From Saccharococcus thermophilus (GTDB lineage Bacteria > Bacillota > Bacilli > Bacillales > Anoxybacillaceae), in NCBI RefSeq assembly GCF_011761475.1, contig NZ_JAASRS010000001.1:2914001-2978000 (forward strand): 64,000 bases of DNA. Reading direction: 5' to 3'. Position numbers and translations under genes: made by a program. Under the pieces are notes generated by a model, which saw nothing but the letters and a program-made list of their open reading frames with translations, searched no databases and was not told the DNA's origin. Of this stretch, positions 28,122-36,678 are shown one piece after another. The stretch's first letter is position 1. Every line of letters starts with the position of its first letter.

Positions 28122-29288
28122 ATGTCTAAAAGTATACCGAATGTCGACTGGGCAAATCAACTGGAAAGTGTCATTCGTCAGTTTGTAAAGGAAAAATTAG
28201 AACTGATCATGCGGGAAGAAATCAAGAATTTCCTCGAAATAGAACAGGCCGGAACATCAAATATGAGAAACGGCTACTATCAACGAAATCTAGATACGCA
28301 ATATGGCCGGATTGAAGGTCTTTTGGTCCCTAGAGACCGAAACGGAGAATTTCAAACACAGTTGTTTGCCCCTTACCAACGGCACACCGGCTGGCTGGAG
28401 GAAGCAATCATTAGGATGTACCAAAGTGGCATGAGTACACGGGAAATTGGCAAGTTTATCGAACGAATTCTAGGAAGCACCTATTCTCCTGCGACGATCA
28501 GCCGTATTACCGATGTCGTGAAGGAAGACATCGAGAAATGGCACACTCGTCCACTGCACAAGCGTTATTCCGTCTTATATTTGGATGGTTTATACGTAAA
28601 ACTTCGTCGCGAAACCGTGGAGAAAGAAGTCATTTATGTGGTGTTAGGGGTGAACGAAGAAGGATATCGCGAAATTCTTGATTTCTTTGTGGGAGGACAA
28701 GAAAGCGCCTATGTATGGCAGGAAATTCTTCAACACCTCTACCAAAGAGGCGCCAAGGAAGTGCTTCTGGGCATATTCGATGGACTACCAGGGTTGGAGG
28801 AAGCCTTTAAGGCGGTTTATCCGAAAGCCGATGTGCAGCGTTGTGTCGTTCACAAAGTCCGTAACACGCTCCATCGTGTTCGGAAAAAAGACCAATTTGA
28901 AGTGGCCGAGGATCTCAGGCTGATTTATCGCGCGCCGAATAAGGAGATGGCGTTACAGATGTTTCAACAGTTTGAGTCGAAATGGTCAAGCAAGTATCCG
29001 AGAGAAGTTCAATCTTGGGCCAATGAGTTGGATGTCCTCCTTACATTTATGGATTATCCAAGCAGTATTCGAAGTGTGATTTACACGACGAATGCCATTG
29101 AACGAACGATCAAGGAGATTCGGAAACGTCTAAAGCCGATGAACAGTTTGAATAGTTTAGAAGCCGCTGAAAAAATCGTATATTTGACCATTCAAGATTT
29201 TAATGAGAAATGGGCAGGGCGAAAGTTGCGAGGATTTGCCGAAGCACAGGAAGCCCTCGAGCGAATGTTTGAAGAACGTTATCATTAA
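28122..29288 (+). CDS. IS256-family transposase
   Basis: A 388-residue DDE transposase of the Mutator-like IS256 group. D155 (LYLDGLYVK), D220 (GIFDGLPGLEEAF) and E327 (TTNAIERTIKEIRKR) are the expected catalytic residues, and CVVH at 241-244 is the conserved C-x2-H. The frame is intact and of full length. The start ATG lies behind GGAG and a hairpin that may cover the ribosome-binding site. Confidence 0.95.
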   Translation: MSKSIPNVDWANQLESVIRQFVKEKLELIMREEIKNFLEIEQAGTSNMRNGYYQRNLDTQYGRIEGLLVPRDRNGEFQTQLFAPYQRHTGWLEEAIIRMYQSGMSTREIGKFIERILGSTYSPATISRITDVVKEDIEKWHTRPLHKRYSVLYLDGLYVKLRRETVEKEVIYVVLGVNEEGYREILDFFVGGQESAYVWQEILQHLYQRGAKEVLLGIFDGLPGLEEAFKAVYPKADVQRCVVHKVRNTLHRVRKKDQFEVAEDLRLIYRAPNKEMALQMFQQFESKWSSKYPREVQSWANELDVLLTFMDYPSSIRSVIYTTNAIERTIKEIRKRLKPMNSLNSLEAAEKIVYLTIQDFNEKWAGRKLRGFAEAQEALERMFEERYH

Positions 29289-29329
29289 CCAAATACTGTA
29301 AATAAACAAAATAGGGGGATTCTCCCTTT

Positions 29330-29365
29330 CCACACAGGAGACTGAATATTCAGTCTCCTGTGTGG
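29330..29365 (+). repeat. Perfect 36-bp palindrome downstream of the IS256 transposase
   Basis: Two perfect 18-bp arms (CCACACAGGAGACTGAAT and its complement) with no spacer, inside the element 42 bp after the transposase stop. It probably forms a transcription terminator or a cruciform; no U-run follows. Confidence 0.8.
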
Positions 29366-29448
29366 AGGAAACTAGTTCCCTATTCATTCCAAATCCATTT
29401 CAGAGAAACCCTACCCCCATTATATTACACAAAATTCTTGACGGTACC

Positions 29449-29456
29449 TAGAAAAT
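29449..29456 (+). repeat. Target-site duplication, right copy
   Basis: TAGAAAAT, identical to 28008-28015. Confidence 0.75.
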
Positions 29457-29509
29457 ACATCCTTATTTTCACGAATTTGAATCAAATTTATTGGTCGAGG
29501 TGCGGCAAT

Positions 29510-30303
29510 ATGCGAAAAATACATATTTCTGAGGCAAAAAGCGGCGACATTCTTGCCGCTGATATCTTCGGAGTCAACGGCGCGATTCTGCTACCAAGAG
29601 GAGCGGCGCTAACAAACCAATACATCCGCTCGCTGCAAATGAAAGGGATTCAATATATTTGCATTAACGACGAACAGACAGATGATATCGTCCCGCATCC
29701 GCAGTCCAACGATCCAGCAACAAACAATGAAAAAAATGTATGAAACGATAGCGGCATTGGTCGAGCAACAAAACTAGCAAGCCGTTGACCGAAGAGGAAA
29801 AAGATATTCTCCGCCGCCATACTTTTTTCGGCTTCGAGCTTCTGCGGCGCCAGCGCAACATTTCCCTATTTTCCGCCCACTGCGCGCTCCAGCATCATGA
29901 GCGCTATGACGGAAGCGGCTATCCGCGCCAGCTGGCGGGAGAAGAAATTCATGAATATTCGCGCATTGTGGCCATCGCTGACGTGTTTGACGCGCTCACC
30001 TCGGCGCGCTACCATCGCAAACAATATTCACCGCATGAAGCGGCCGAATATTTATGCGCGGCCGGCGGCGTTTTCGACTATGAATTAATTAAACTATTTC
30101 TCTCGTACATCGCCATTTACCCAATCGCCACTACGGTCGTGTTAAACACCGGGTACATTGGGGTTGTGTCGCAAGTATTCCCAGACTTTCCGCTGCGGCC
30201 AGTCGTGCGCGTCATTAAAGATCCGTACGGCGAAGAACTGAAAAGTCCGTACGAAATCGATTTGCGCAAAGAAATTAATGTGACAATCGTCAAAGCCGTG
30301 TAA
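29510..30303 (+). pseudogene. Broken HD-GYP domain cyclic-di-GMP phosphodiesterase gene
   Basis: The first piece (MRKIHISEAKSGDILAADIF..., 77 residues) is the N-terminal domain common in Bacillus HD-GYP proteins and stops at 29743. A second piece in another frame begins about 29770 (KPLTEEEKDILRRHTFFGFELL) and runs to 30303 with HHERYDGSGYP intact. The section between, which should carry the HD of HDxGK and about 100 residues, is missing. The gene thus has an internal deletion plus frame changes and cannot make an active enzyme. The IS256 copy ends 54 bp upstream and probably removed its promoter. Confidence 0.82.
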
Positions 30304-30340
30304 AAAACACCGAGCCCCACGCCACGGGACTCGGTGTTTT
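30304..30340. terminator. Bidirectional terminator between the HD-GYP pseudogene and the fliT-side gene
   Basis: Stem AAAACACCGAG / CTCGGTGTTTT extended by CCC/GGG, with A- and T-rich flanks, between convergent genes. Confidence 0.85.
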
Positions 30341-30732
30341 CATTGCTCCACATATCGCTTCAACAGTTGGGTGATGGTCATCTTCCACGCTTGAAACGCG
30401 GGGGAAAGATGTTGCTCGACAATACGTTGCTTCAAGTTCGTATCGCCAAAATTCCCATCTAATTGATACGCCTCTTCGAGCACATCGGAAAAGAGCCGCA
30501 AGTGATGGACGATGTCCGTTTCCTCGGCAAATAGCTGGCATAAATGTACGTTTGTCGTACCAATCTGGGCAAACGCCGCAAAAATATCGGCCAGCACCTC
30601 GTCCCCTTGCGTCCGCTCGTAATTCACAAAGCTTTCTTCAACATAAGCAAACCCTTCCTCAATCGTATCCAAAAGCTCCACGTATTTTTGCACCATTTCG
30701 AGTTGTGGAGTCGTTAACGAAATCATTTGCAT
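30340..30732 (-). CDS. Unidentified 130-residue protein at the end of the fliD-fliS-fliT operon
   Basis: A mostly helical, acidic protein (MQMISLTTPQLEMVQKYVELLDTIEEGFAYVEESF...) without signal peptide or membrane segment. It follows fliT by 6 bp and ends at a terminator, so it belongs to the flaG-fliD-fliS-fliT operon. I do not recognise the family with certainty. The helical make-up and position suggest a flagellar chaperone-like or regulatory protein; that is inference only. Two ATGs, two codons apart, are possible. Confidence 0.7.
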   Translation of the reverse strand: MQMISLTTPQLEMVQKYVELLDTIEEGFAYVEESFVNYERTQGDEVLADIFAAFAQIGTTNVHLCQLFAEETDIVHHLRLFSDVLEEAYQLDGNFGDTNLKQRIVEQHLSPAFQAWKMTITQLLKRYVEQ

Positions 30733-30738
30733 CCCAAC

Positions 30739-31092
30739 CTATCGTTTTTTATCGTAAAACATTCCGTCTATTGCTAAAGACTGCCCATACGGATTCACGT
30801 AATGATGATTCGCTATTTTCTTCTGGCGAATCATCGTTAAATCGCGCTGAATTTGCCGCTTCAGCTCCCGCAACTGCGCATCAATTTCTTGATTCCAAAG
30901 CACGATTTGTCTGCCAAGGCGCTGTTCTTCCTCACTATACGGCGGACGAAGCTCCCGTAACAGCTCCTCCCGTTCGGCAAGCAGCCGCTTGATCGTTTCA
31001 ATCGTCTCCCCGCGCTTTTCTGCCTGAACAGGCGCGCACACGAGATCACGCAGCTCTTTCGTCAAATGAAATAACTCGGTCACGACGCTCAT
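30739..31092 (-). CDS. fliT: FliT-like flagellar chaperone
   Basis: A 117-residue helical protein whose place directly after fliS (one-base overlap) and size match B. subtilis FliT. The middle is charged coiled coil (EKRGETIETIKRLLAEREELLRELR). FliT acts as export chaperone for the cap protein FliD. Sequence in this family is poorly conserved, so the call rests on position, size and helical content. Confidence 0.75.
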   Translation of the reverse strand: MSVVTELFHLTKELRDLVCAPVQAEKRGETIETIKRLLAEREELLRELRPPYSEEEQRLGRQIVLWNQEIDAQLRELKRQIQRDLTMIRQKKIANHHYVNPYGQSLAIDGMFYDKKR

Positions 31093-31493
31093 TACGCCTG
31101 CCCGCCTTGCGCGTATTGACGCTGCCGATTAATTTGAATCACTTGCTTCCACGTATCGCGAAACTCGGTCACATACCCTTCGACTTCATCCAAAATTGCC
31201 GCGTCGTTTTTCACGTTCGCTTCGACAAGCCGACGGTAAATGTAATCGTACATGAGCATCATCGATTTCGCTACGTCATATTCCATATTCAGCGTCACCA
31301 TCAGCTCTTGAATAATGTTTTGCGCCTTGATCAAGTTTTCGTTTCGCGCGGAAATATTGTTTTCTTCGATCGCTTTGCGCGCTAGTTTAATAAACTTTAA
31401 GCAGCCGTTGTATAACATCAATGTCAGCTCGCCTGGCGACGCCGTCTGCACCGCGTTCGTTTGGTAGTTTTGATACGGATTGTTCGTTGCCAT
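31092..31493 (-). CDS. fliS: Flagellin export chaperone FliS
   Basis: FliS, 133 residues. The N-terminal NPYQNYQTNAVQTASPGELTLMLYNG is the family hallmark (YxxxxV...SPxxLxxMLYDG). Four helices follow. It binds the flagellin C-terminus and prevents early polymerisation. Its client gene hag is not found next to flaG in this window. It lies 20 bp after fliD and overlaps fliT by one base. Confidence 0.96.
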   Translation of the reverse strand: MATNNPYQNYQTNAVQTASPGELTLMLYNGCLKFIKLARKAIEENNISARNENLIKAQNIIQELMVTLNMEYDVAKSMMLMYDYIYRRLVEANVKNDAAILDEVEGYVTEFRDTWKQVIQINRQRQYAQGGQA

Positions 31494-31513
31494 TTATCTC
31501 ACTCCTTTACCAA

Positions 31514-33064
31514 TTATCGGGCGCCTCCGCCAAAGGCGTTCATAAGGTACGTGGCTTGTGAATTCGCGTTATTAATCGCTTCCTCCATCGCCGTAAACTC
31601 CCGCCAATAGCGGTCTTCGACGTCTTTGAGATGGTCTTCAAAACGTTTAATTTGGTCGTTAATATCATTTAAATCGCGGCCAATCGCAAACTGCTGGTTC
31701 GTCCAAAGCGTATTCCCGGCTTTTTGTTCAATTTTGCCGATCGTATCTTTGATTGTATCACGTAAACGGAGGGCGATCCCTTTTTCGGAGTAACTAGTTT
31801 TTGTCTTATCATTGGTGTTGTAGTTATTAAATAGTTGGTAAATTGCATCCGGATTTTCTTGGATTTTCCCGCGAAGCTTTGCCTCATCAATAATTAGCTT
31901 ACCACCATCTAGGTAGTTAGGAGAAGTAGTAATACCAATTTCTGTAAGTTGGGAAAATCCACTGGCAATATTAGAACCTTCCACTTTTGTGTAAAGGTCC
32001 ATCCGCATCTTGCTTAGACCGCTCGATAAAATCGAATCGCCGCGCAACAGACCGCTTTTCGCTTTTTCTTCCCAAAGCTCAATTTGCTTGTCCGTCATCG
32101 CTTGTTTTTGTTCATCGGTAAGCGGCGGATAATCACGATAGCGTTCTTCTTTCAGCTTGGCGTTGATTTTGTCGATTGTGTCGTTGTATTTGTCGACAAA
32201 TCCTTTAATTGCGTTAAACATCGCGTCCGTATCAGTTGATGTGGTAATCGTTGCCGTTCCCTTGTTTTTCAGCGTATACGTGACACCGTTGATCGTAAAT
32301 GTATTCGTAGAACGACTTGTTGTAAAACCGTTGATTGTAAATTGTGCATCAGTTCCCGCAATGAAGCTATCTTGTGCGTTAACATTCCCATCACCGTTGG
32401 TATCCTCAAGTTTACGTCCATTAGCAGCATTGGTAAAGCCCAGCTTTTGAAAAAATGCAGCCGTAATATCGTCACCAATAACTAAGCTTGCTTTTGACCC
32501 AGTATCTTTCTTTGTGATAACAATTTTACCTGTCTGCGTATCCCGGAACACTGTAACCCCTAAGTTAGGATCATTATTTAACTGAGAAATGACAGAATCC
32601 AGTGTAGCACCGGCTTTTACCGTAATCGTCACCGGATTGGTGGCAGGGGGATTCCCATCGCCGTTAGTAACATTGATAGTCAACGTTGTATCCGTATCAA
32701 CGGTTATACTATCTACACGATCCGCGGAAATCCAAGTCGCTGATGTCGCAATTTGCGTTACGTTTATCGTTGTACTTATATTCGCAGCCGAAGCATTAGC
32801 TGTTGCACTTACCACGCTGTCATCAGAGCTTTCGGCCTTCTTTTTTAACATATTGCTTTGCAATGTTAAATTGTTGAAAATATAATTGTCCAAATCTTGA
32901 AGTAACGTATTCATTGAACGGTAATCATCGCGCTGCCACTCTAAAATTTGCTTTTTTTGATACAATTTATCGAGCGGCATCCGCTCCGCTTTCATTAAAT
33001 CACTGACCATTTTGTCAATGTCCATTCCACTCGCAAGACCACTAATATGCATCGTACTTGCCAT
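31514..33064 (-). CDS. fliD: Flagellar filament cap protein FliD
   Basis: FliD (HAP2), 516 residues. The N-terminus MASTMHISGLASGMDIDKMVSDLMKAERMPLDKL is the family D0/D1 segment. The middle (about 90-290) is Thr/Asn/Asp-rich and variable, as in exposed cap domains. The C-terminal helices (about 440-516) end in NNANSQATYLMNAFGG. The ATG at 33064 is preferred to the GTG two codons upstream because GGTGAG sits 5 bases before it. It follows flaG by 15 bp. Confidence 0.95.
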   Translation of the reverse strand: MASTMHISGLASGMDIDKMVSDLMKAERMPLDKLYQKKQILEWQRDDYRSMNTLLQDLDNYIFNNLTLQSNMLKKKAESSDDSVVSATANASAANISTTINVTQIATSATWISADRVDSITVDTDTTLTINVTNGDGNPPATNPVTITVKAGATLDSVISQLNNDPNLGVTVFRDTQTGKIVITKKDTGSKASLVIGDDITAAFFQKLGFTNAANGRKLEDTNGDGNVNAQDSFIAGTDAQFTINGFTTSRSTNTFTINGVTYTLKNKGTATITTSTDTDAMFNAIKGFVDKYNDTIDKINAKLKEERYRDYPPLTDEQKQAMTDKQIELWEEKAKSGLLRGDSILSSGLSKMRMDLYTKVEGSNIASGFSQLTEIGITTSPNYLDGGKLIIDEAKLRGKIQENPDAIYQLFNNYNTNDKTKTSYSEKGIALRLRDTIKDTIGKIEQKAGNTLWTNQQFAIGRDLNDINDQIKRFEDHLKDVEDRYWREFTAMEEAINNANSQATYLMNAFGGGAR

Positions 33065-33079
33065 GTTCACTCACCACCG

Positions 33080-33445
33080 TTAAATTTTTTTATCAACAAT
33101 CAAGCCGACAAATTCCATCATCGCCGCGTACATATCCAATAGCTTTTTCGGCGGAATTTCGCGAATGACCTCATTTGTCCGCTCGTCAATAATTTGTACG
33201 TAATATTCCTGTAACTCGTCATGCAACTTAAACTTTAGCGTTGTATGGCTCGGTTGTAGAAATTCGTTCAAGCCTTTGACGACTTCTTCCAGCTTTTCTT
33301 TCGGGATTTCTTGCTGCGGAGTTCCGAAGGTGTTGGTATCATTCTGATTCTGTGTTGGCGATGGTATCATGTTGCTGGCTTTTTCCTTGTGAACATTCTC
33401 ATACAAATAAGAAAGAGAATGGGAAGAAACCCGCTCCACCGTCAT
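33080..33445 (-). CDS. flaG: Flagellar protein FlaG (YvyC)
   Basis: A 121-residue FlaG-family protein. The C-terminal half carries the hallmark LKFKLHDELQEYYVQIIDERTNEVIREIPPKKLLDMYAAM; the N-terminal half is low-complexity. In B. subtilis it is yvyC, first gene of yvyC-fliD-fliS-fliT and next to hag. Here hag is absent upstream and an orphan nuclease-like gene follows instead. A sigma-D-like -10 lies 38 bp before the start. Confidence 0.9.
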   Translation of the reverse strand: MTVERVSSHSLSYLYENVHKEKASNMIPSPTQNQNDTNTFGTPQQEIPKEKLEEVVKGLNEFLQPSHTTLKFKLHDELQEYYVQIIDERTNEVIREIPPKKLLDMYAAMMEFVGLIVDKKI

Positions 33446-33482
33446 TGCGCTCGCTCCTTTGCATGAACACTATCTATGTTTT

Positions 33483-33490
33483 ATATCGGA
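33483..33490 (-). promoter_or_regulatory. Sigma-D-like -10 element in front of flaG
   Basis: TCCGATAT on the minus strand differs in one base from the flagellar sigma-D -10 GCCGATAT. At 15 bp upstream there is TCAC rather than TAAA, so the -35 is poor. Confidence 0.45.
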
Positions 33491-33598
33491 TGGTAGTAGG
33501 GGATTGTGAAGGGGGAGAAAAAGGAAATAACAAAAATCAGGAAGGTAATTTCAAAATTTGAATATCCCCTTTGTTATCCTCCTAGCCTTTTGACAAAT

Positions 33599-34306
33599 TC
33601 AGTAACAATCAGAACGATGAACATTAATCCACATCCCCTTACTAATCAAAAGGGACACAATTCTGCGAAACCCTTTTTCCCGAAAATCATCAGGCATAAT
33701 GGCAATAAACTTGTAGTCTTTCAACGACTGAAAAAATTCCATTTTTCTATCCGCTTTTTCGGTATATGCTTTATAACGAATCGAACCATACAAACCAAAA
33801 TACTCTATTACGAATTTCCGGTGATTTTGATAGATAACCCAATCAGGAATATATACTTCCTCATACCGATTGTTCATAAAGCGCTGGCTTTCTCTCTCTA
33901 CTTTTGCCGAAATGATGGCCTGAACTAAAAAATTATGGATCGCCAACTCTTCTTTTGAATCACACAATTGTCCGTCAATCCCAACTAGCAAATTAAATTC
34001 CTCAGGCTGAAATGTATGTTCGGGGAATGATTCCATAATCCAACGATAAAATTTACTATCATAATGCCGATCCACCATACTGATAAATCTCGGGAAATGC
34101 TTCCGAAAGTATGCTCGATTTAAAAGAGGTAACGATTCTTTGCTAATCTTTCTCTTTTCACAAAAAGTTCTTAATGCTTGTACTCTATTCTCTTGAGAGT
34201 GCCAATATTGATTTGGTACGCGCTGAAACTCGGTGATGTCATATTTACCCGGAAAAACAGCGTTAACAATTTCGATTGGCGAACCGTTATATCTCACATT
34301 TCGCAC
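33599..34306 (-). CDS. Orphan PD-(D/E)XK nuclease-like protein
   Basis: A 235-residue protein I cannot assign to a named family. The C-terminal half has a pattern typical of restriction-endonuclease-like folds: SKEELAIHNFL (E119/E120 in a helix), YIPDWVI (D155), FVIEYFGL (E168) and, further on, Y-x4-K. The VIEYFG form is seen in several helicase-linked or stand-alone nucleases. The N-terminal half (1-110) is of unknown fold, with basic stretches that could bind DNA. No signal peptide or membrane helix. It stands alone between flaG and an IS element, with an AT-rich leader, and looks like an acquired gene. A role in DNA defence or mobility is inference. Confidence 0.6.
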   Translation of the reverse strand: MRNVRYNGSPIEIVNAVFPGKYDITEFQRVPNQYWHSQENRVQALRTFCEKRKISKESLPLLNRAYFRKHFPRFISMVDRHYDSKFYRWIMESFPEHTFQPEEFNLLVGIDGQLCDSKEELAIHNFLVQAIISAKVERESQRFMNNRYEEVYIPDWVIYQNHRKFVIEYFGLYGSIRYKAYTEKADRKMEFFQSLKDYKFIAIMPDDFREKGFRRIVSLLISKGMWINVHRSDCY

Positions 34307-34358
34307 CCTAACAAGGTCAAAACAAAGGATTTTTTATTTAGTTTTTCAGAATAACTTT

Positions 34359-36115
34359 TTGACCAACACAACGAGCGATGGCAATCCTTTTTTTACCATC
34401 GCTGGTCGTTCCGTATCACGTTACACGTAGATGCTCTCATCCATGCCCAATCCCTGCAGAATCCTTCGCTGATCAGGGGTAAGGGAGCGATCCAGTGAGC
34501 GTTGGATGCGCCCATCCGGCAGCTTGAACAGGACGACGTTCACATATTGAAACAGCTGAAAAATCGCCTGTCCCGTCGGCCGGGTCAGCTTGCGGCCTCC
34601 AGGACCCTTCAACGGGTGTTCTGGAGTAATAAACTGACGCACTCGGCGCTGAAAAACGCGGTAAATAGCCAAGGCCAACAGAAACAAATAGCCTAATACT
34701 GCGACCCGTTCTGGTTTTTTGACGTAAATCTCATCCGTGAAAAACGGATCTTTCAAAAAAGCGAAGTTCATTTCCACCGAGATCTGCCCTTTATACAGCT
34801 TCAAGATCTCTTGGGCATCCATGGGTTGGCCCTTCCATTCCTTCGGAACGGTCGTGACAAGGACAAACCGGGACGCTTTCCGTCTCGCCTGTTCCCACGC
34901 GTCTTGGTCGAATTCGACGTCAAGGTGCAAGAAATACAGCGTCTCCACCTCGGGTTCCGCCCCTTTTTTCGGCCGTCCGCGCCGTTTTTTCAGGCGTACG
35001 ATCTCTTCGACCGCGGCCTCAACCCGATGAAACCGGGGGCGAAGGGACGCCTTGAGGGACGCCAAGGCTTGTTCGGCATCTTCCCGGCAGGAGAAGGGGT
35101 GACGCTCCCAACGGGCTTGTTCCTCGCGAAGAAGCTCCGCTTCTTTGGTTCGTTCTTTTTCAAGCGTCTTTCCTTTTCGCTGGTCGAGCGCGCTCGATTC
35201 AACAACGATCAGCCGAACGGGGTGGCCTTCATACGTCGAGGCCGTTTCCCATACCCGGTACGTGGCGCCGTTTCTCTCCGCCAACGTAAAGGGATCGCTC
35301 CACGTCGTGTCCTCAGCATCCGCTTCGGCCAGCGCGGTTTTCACGATCCGGAGCGACGAAGGGCCTCTGGTGATCAAAAAGGCGTTGGCCGCTTTGGTTT
35401 GCGCCAGGGTCTCTTTCGTCATCGCGGCGGAATCGGCCACGTAAATCCATTCGTCTTCGATTTTGGCCTGCTTCAGCTGTTCATGGACACGAGACAGCAC
35501 CTCGGGATTCCATGTTTTATCGGGCAGGTTGCCATCGTGCACATCGCCGTAAAACGGGATGCCGTCCTCGTTGCCGACCAGTCCGAAACCGATCTGTTTT
35601 TGCCAACGATGATGGCGGTTGTAGCCATGTGTGATTTGTAAGGCCTCTAACGAGGCCGATTCATACGCGCCGTAAACGGTCTTGTCCGTCGTATCGGCGT
35701 GGAAGGCTCGGAGGGAAAGGCCTTCTTTTCGATAAATATGAATCAAGCAAGTGCTGATGACGTTGTGAATGCCAGCCTCATACAGGCGATCGAGATGACG
35801 GGCCAACGCATCGTCGTTCAACCAGGAAGGATGGAGATCGGGACGGATGAGTTTCTCACAATCGACCTCCTGAGCCCAATGTTCCAAGTGAACAAGGGCT
35901 TGCCGGCCGTCAAACACATTGTAGAGGATGGCCTGAACGGCATCGCTGACTCGCGTTTGGCACTGCGGATCGACGGGCACGAGATGGTCAATCAATTGAG
36001 GCAGACCCAGTTTCTTGAATAGGGCACTTATTATATTCAAATAAGAATTGCGATAGACCTTTTTGACTTGAACGTTCATAAGTGAAAAACTCCTTTACGT
36101 TCCTTGTGTGTCAAG
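34359..36115 (-). mobile_element. IS4/IS1634-type insertion sequence (ends approximate)
   Basis: One long transposase gene with short flanks. Candidate imperfect inverted ends are TTGACCAACACAACGAGCG (34359 on) and TTGACACACAAGGAACG (complement of 36099-36115); they need a two-base gap. No target duplication was found and the flanks belong to different loci (a nuclease gene on one side, a truncated bshB2 on the other). This suggests recombination rather than simple insertion. A hairpin CGATGG / CCATCG near 34375-34400 follows the transposase stop and may be its terminator. Confidence 0.65.
34421..36079 (-). CDS. IS4/IS1634-family transposase
   Basis: A 552-residue DDE transposase. AFHADTTDKTVYGAY (near residue 125) and IYVADSAAMTKE (near 215) supply the two aspartates. 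The C-terminal stretch with QISVEMNFAFLKDPFF resembles the YREK-like glutamate region of the IS4 group. A central insertion rich in Arg/Lys/Glu (about 300-370) is typical of the long IS1634 branch. The frame is intact. Confidence 0.88.
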   Translation of the reverse strand: MNVQVKKVYRNSYLNIISALFKKLGLPQLIDHLVPVDPQCQTRVSDAVQAILYNVFDGRQALVHLEHWAQEVDCEKLIRPDLHPSWLNDDALARHLDRLYEAGIHNVISTCLIHIYRKEGLSLRAFHADTTDKTVYGAYESASLEALQITHGYNRHHRWQKQIGFGLVGNEDGIPFYGDVHDGNLPDKTWNPEVLSRVHEQLKQAKIEDEWIYVADSAAMTKETLAQTKAANAFLITRGPSSLRIVKTALAEADAEDTTWSDPFTLAERNGATYRVWETASTYEGHPVRLIVVESSALDQRKGKTLEKERTKEAELLREEQARWERHPFSCREDAEQALASLKASLRPRFHRVEAAVEEIVRLKKRRGRPKKGAEPEVETLYFLHLDVEFDQDAWEQARRKASRFVLVTTVPKEWKGQPMDAQEILKLYKGQISVEMNFAFLKDPFFTDEIYVKKPERVAVLGYLFLLALAIYRVFQRRVRQFITPEHPLKGPGGRKLTRPTGQAIFQLFQYVNVVLFKLPDGRIQRSLDRSLTPDQRRILQGLGMDESIYV

Positions 36116-36119
36116 GATT

Positions 36120-36627
36120 CATTCGACATCGGAACGAAAAAATCCTCCCGATTTTCGTCGAGAGGGTGCGAAATGTGAGATGTAAAGCAATCGGCATCGG
36201 CGATTTGCGCTTACTCGGCTACCGAGATAAAACGGTAGAATTTGAGGATGAAGAATTGCTTGCTGACCGGATCGGAGAAATTGTTGCGGAAACAAATCCA
36301 TCGCTTGTCATTACGTTTTACCCTGGCTATAGCGTCCACCCGGATCATGACGCATGTGGTGCCGCTGTTATTCGCGCCCTCAAGCGCCTTCCGAAAGACA
36401 AGCGTCCTACCGTTCATTGCGTCGCGTTTGCAAAAAACTGTGAACAAGATTTAGGAAAGCCAGATGTCATCCGTGACGTCAGTTCGTTCATCGAGAAAAA
36501 ACTTGCTGCCATCCAAGCGCACCGCTCGCAAACCGAAGGATTGATGAAAGCGGCGAAAAAACGCGGCGGCGACGCGTTAGAATGGCTGAAGACCGAGCGG
36601 TTTTGGACGTATAAATGGGATGATTGA
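36120..36627 (+). pseudogene. bshB2: Truncated bacillithiol deacetylase gene (bshB2/yojG remnant)
   Basis: The frame reading CKAIGIGDLRLLGYRDKTVEFEDEELLADRI... to FWTYKWDD matches the C-terminal three quarters of BshB2 (YojG), a PIG-L family zinc deacetylase; HPDHD is kept. The N-terminal part with the zinc-binding PHPDDE is lost at the IS end. About 20 codons near the junction are scrambled. No matching N-terminal piece is on the other side of the IS, and the usual partner yojF is absent. The enzyme would be inactive; bshB1 elsewhere may cover its role in bacillithiol synthesis. Confidence 0.82.
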
Positions 36628-36629
36628 AC

Positions 36630-36667
36630 AACAAGCAACTTTCTCCATAGCGGGAAGGTTGCTTGTT
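36630..36667. terminator. Terminator after the bshB2 remnant
   Basis: Stem AACAAGCAAC / GTTGCTTGTT with inner CTTT/GGAAGG pairing, right after the stop codon. Confidence 0.7.
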
Positions 36668-36678
36668 CCATATTTCTA

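Larger units (their letters stand above)
28016..29448 (+). mobile_element. IS256-family insertion sequence, complete (1433 bp)
   Basis: The outer 24 bp at each end align without gaps as imperfect inverted repeats, sharing AATTTTGTGTAA at the inner part. An 8-bp duplication (TAGAAAAT) flanks it, as usual for IS256. A subterminal inverted repeat GGTAGGGTATTCTCTG (28067-28082) versus CAGAGAAACCCTACC (29401-29415) is also present. In the leader, GGTAGGGT can pair with the ACCCTACC just before the transposase ATG, putting the ribosome-binding GGAG (28108-28111) in a hairpin loop. That would limit translation of read-through transcripts. The transposase is intact, so the copy may be active. Confidence 0.88.

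Noticed and set aside
32157-32885. Long open frames on the plus strand opposite fliD
   Set aside because: They are mirror frames of the Thr/Val-rich middle of fliD without start sites or family similarity.
34340-36091. AGTTTTTCA as inverted ends of the IS4/IS1634-type element
   Set aside because: The order relative to the other shared block (TTGAC...ACACAA) is reversed at the two ends, so both cannot be terminal repeats; ends are left approximate.
36082-36125. A full-length new protein starting inside the IS end
   Set aside because: The first codons come from the IS end, and the rest is a BshB2 C-terminal part; it is a chance fusion, not a new gene.
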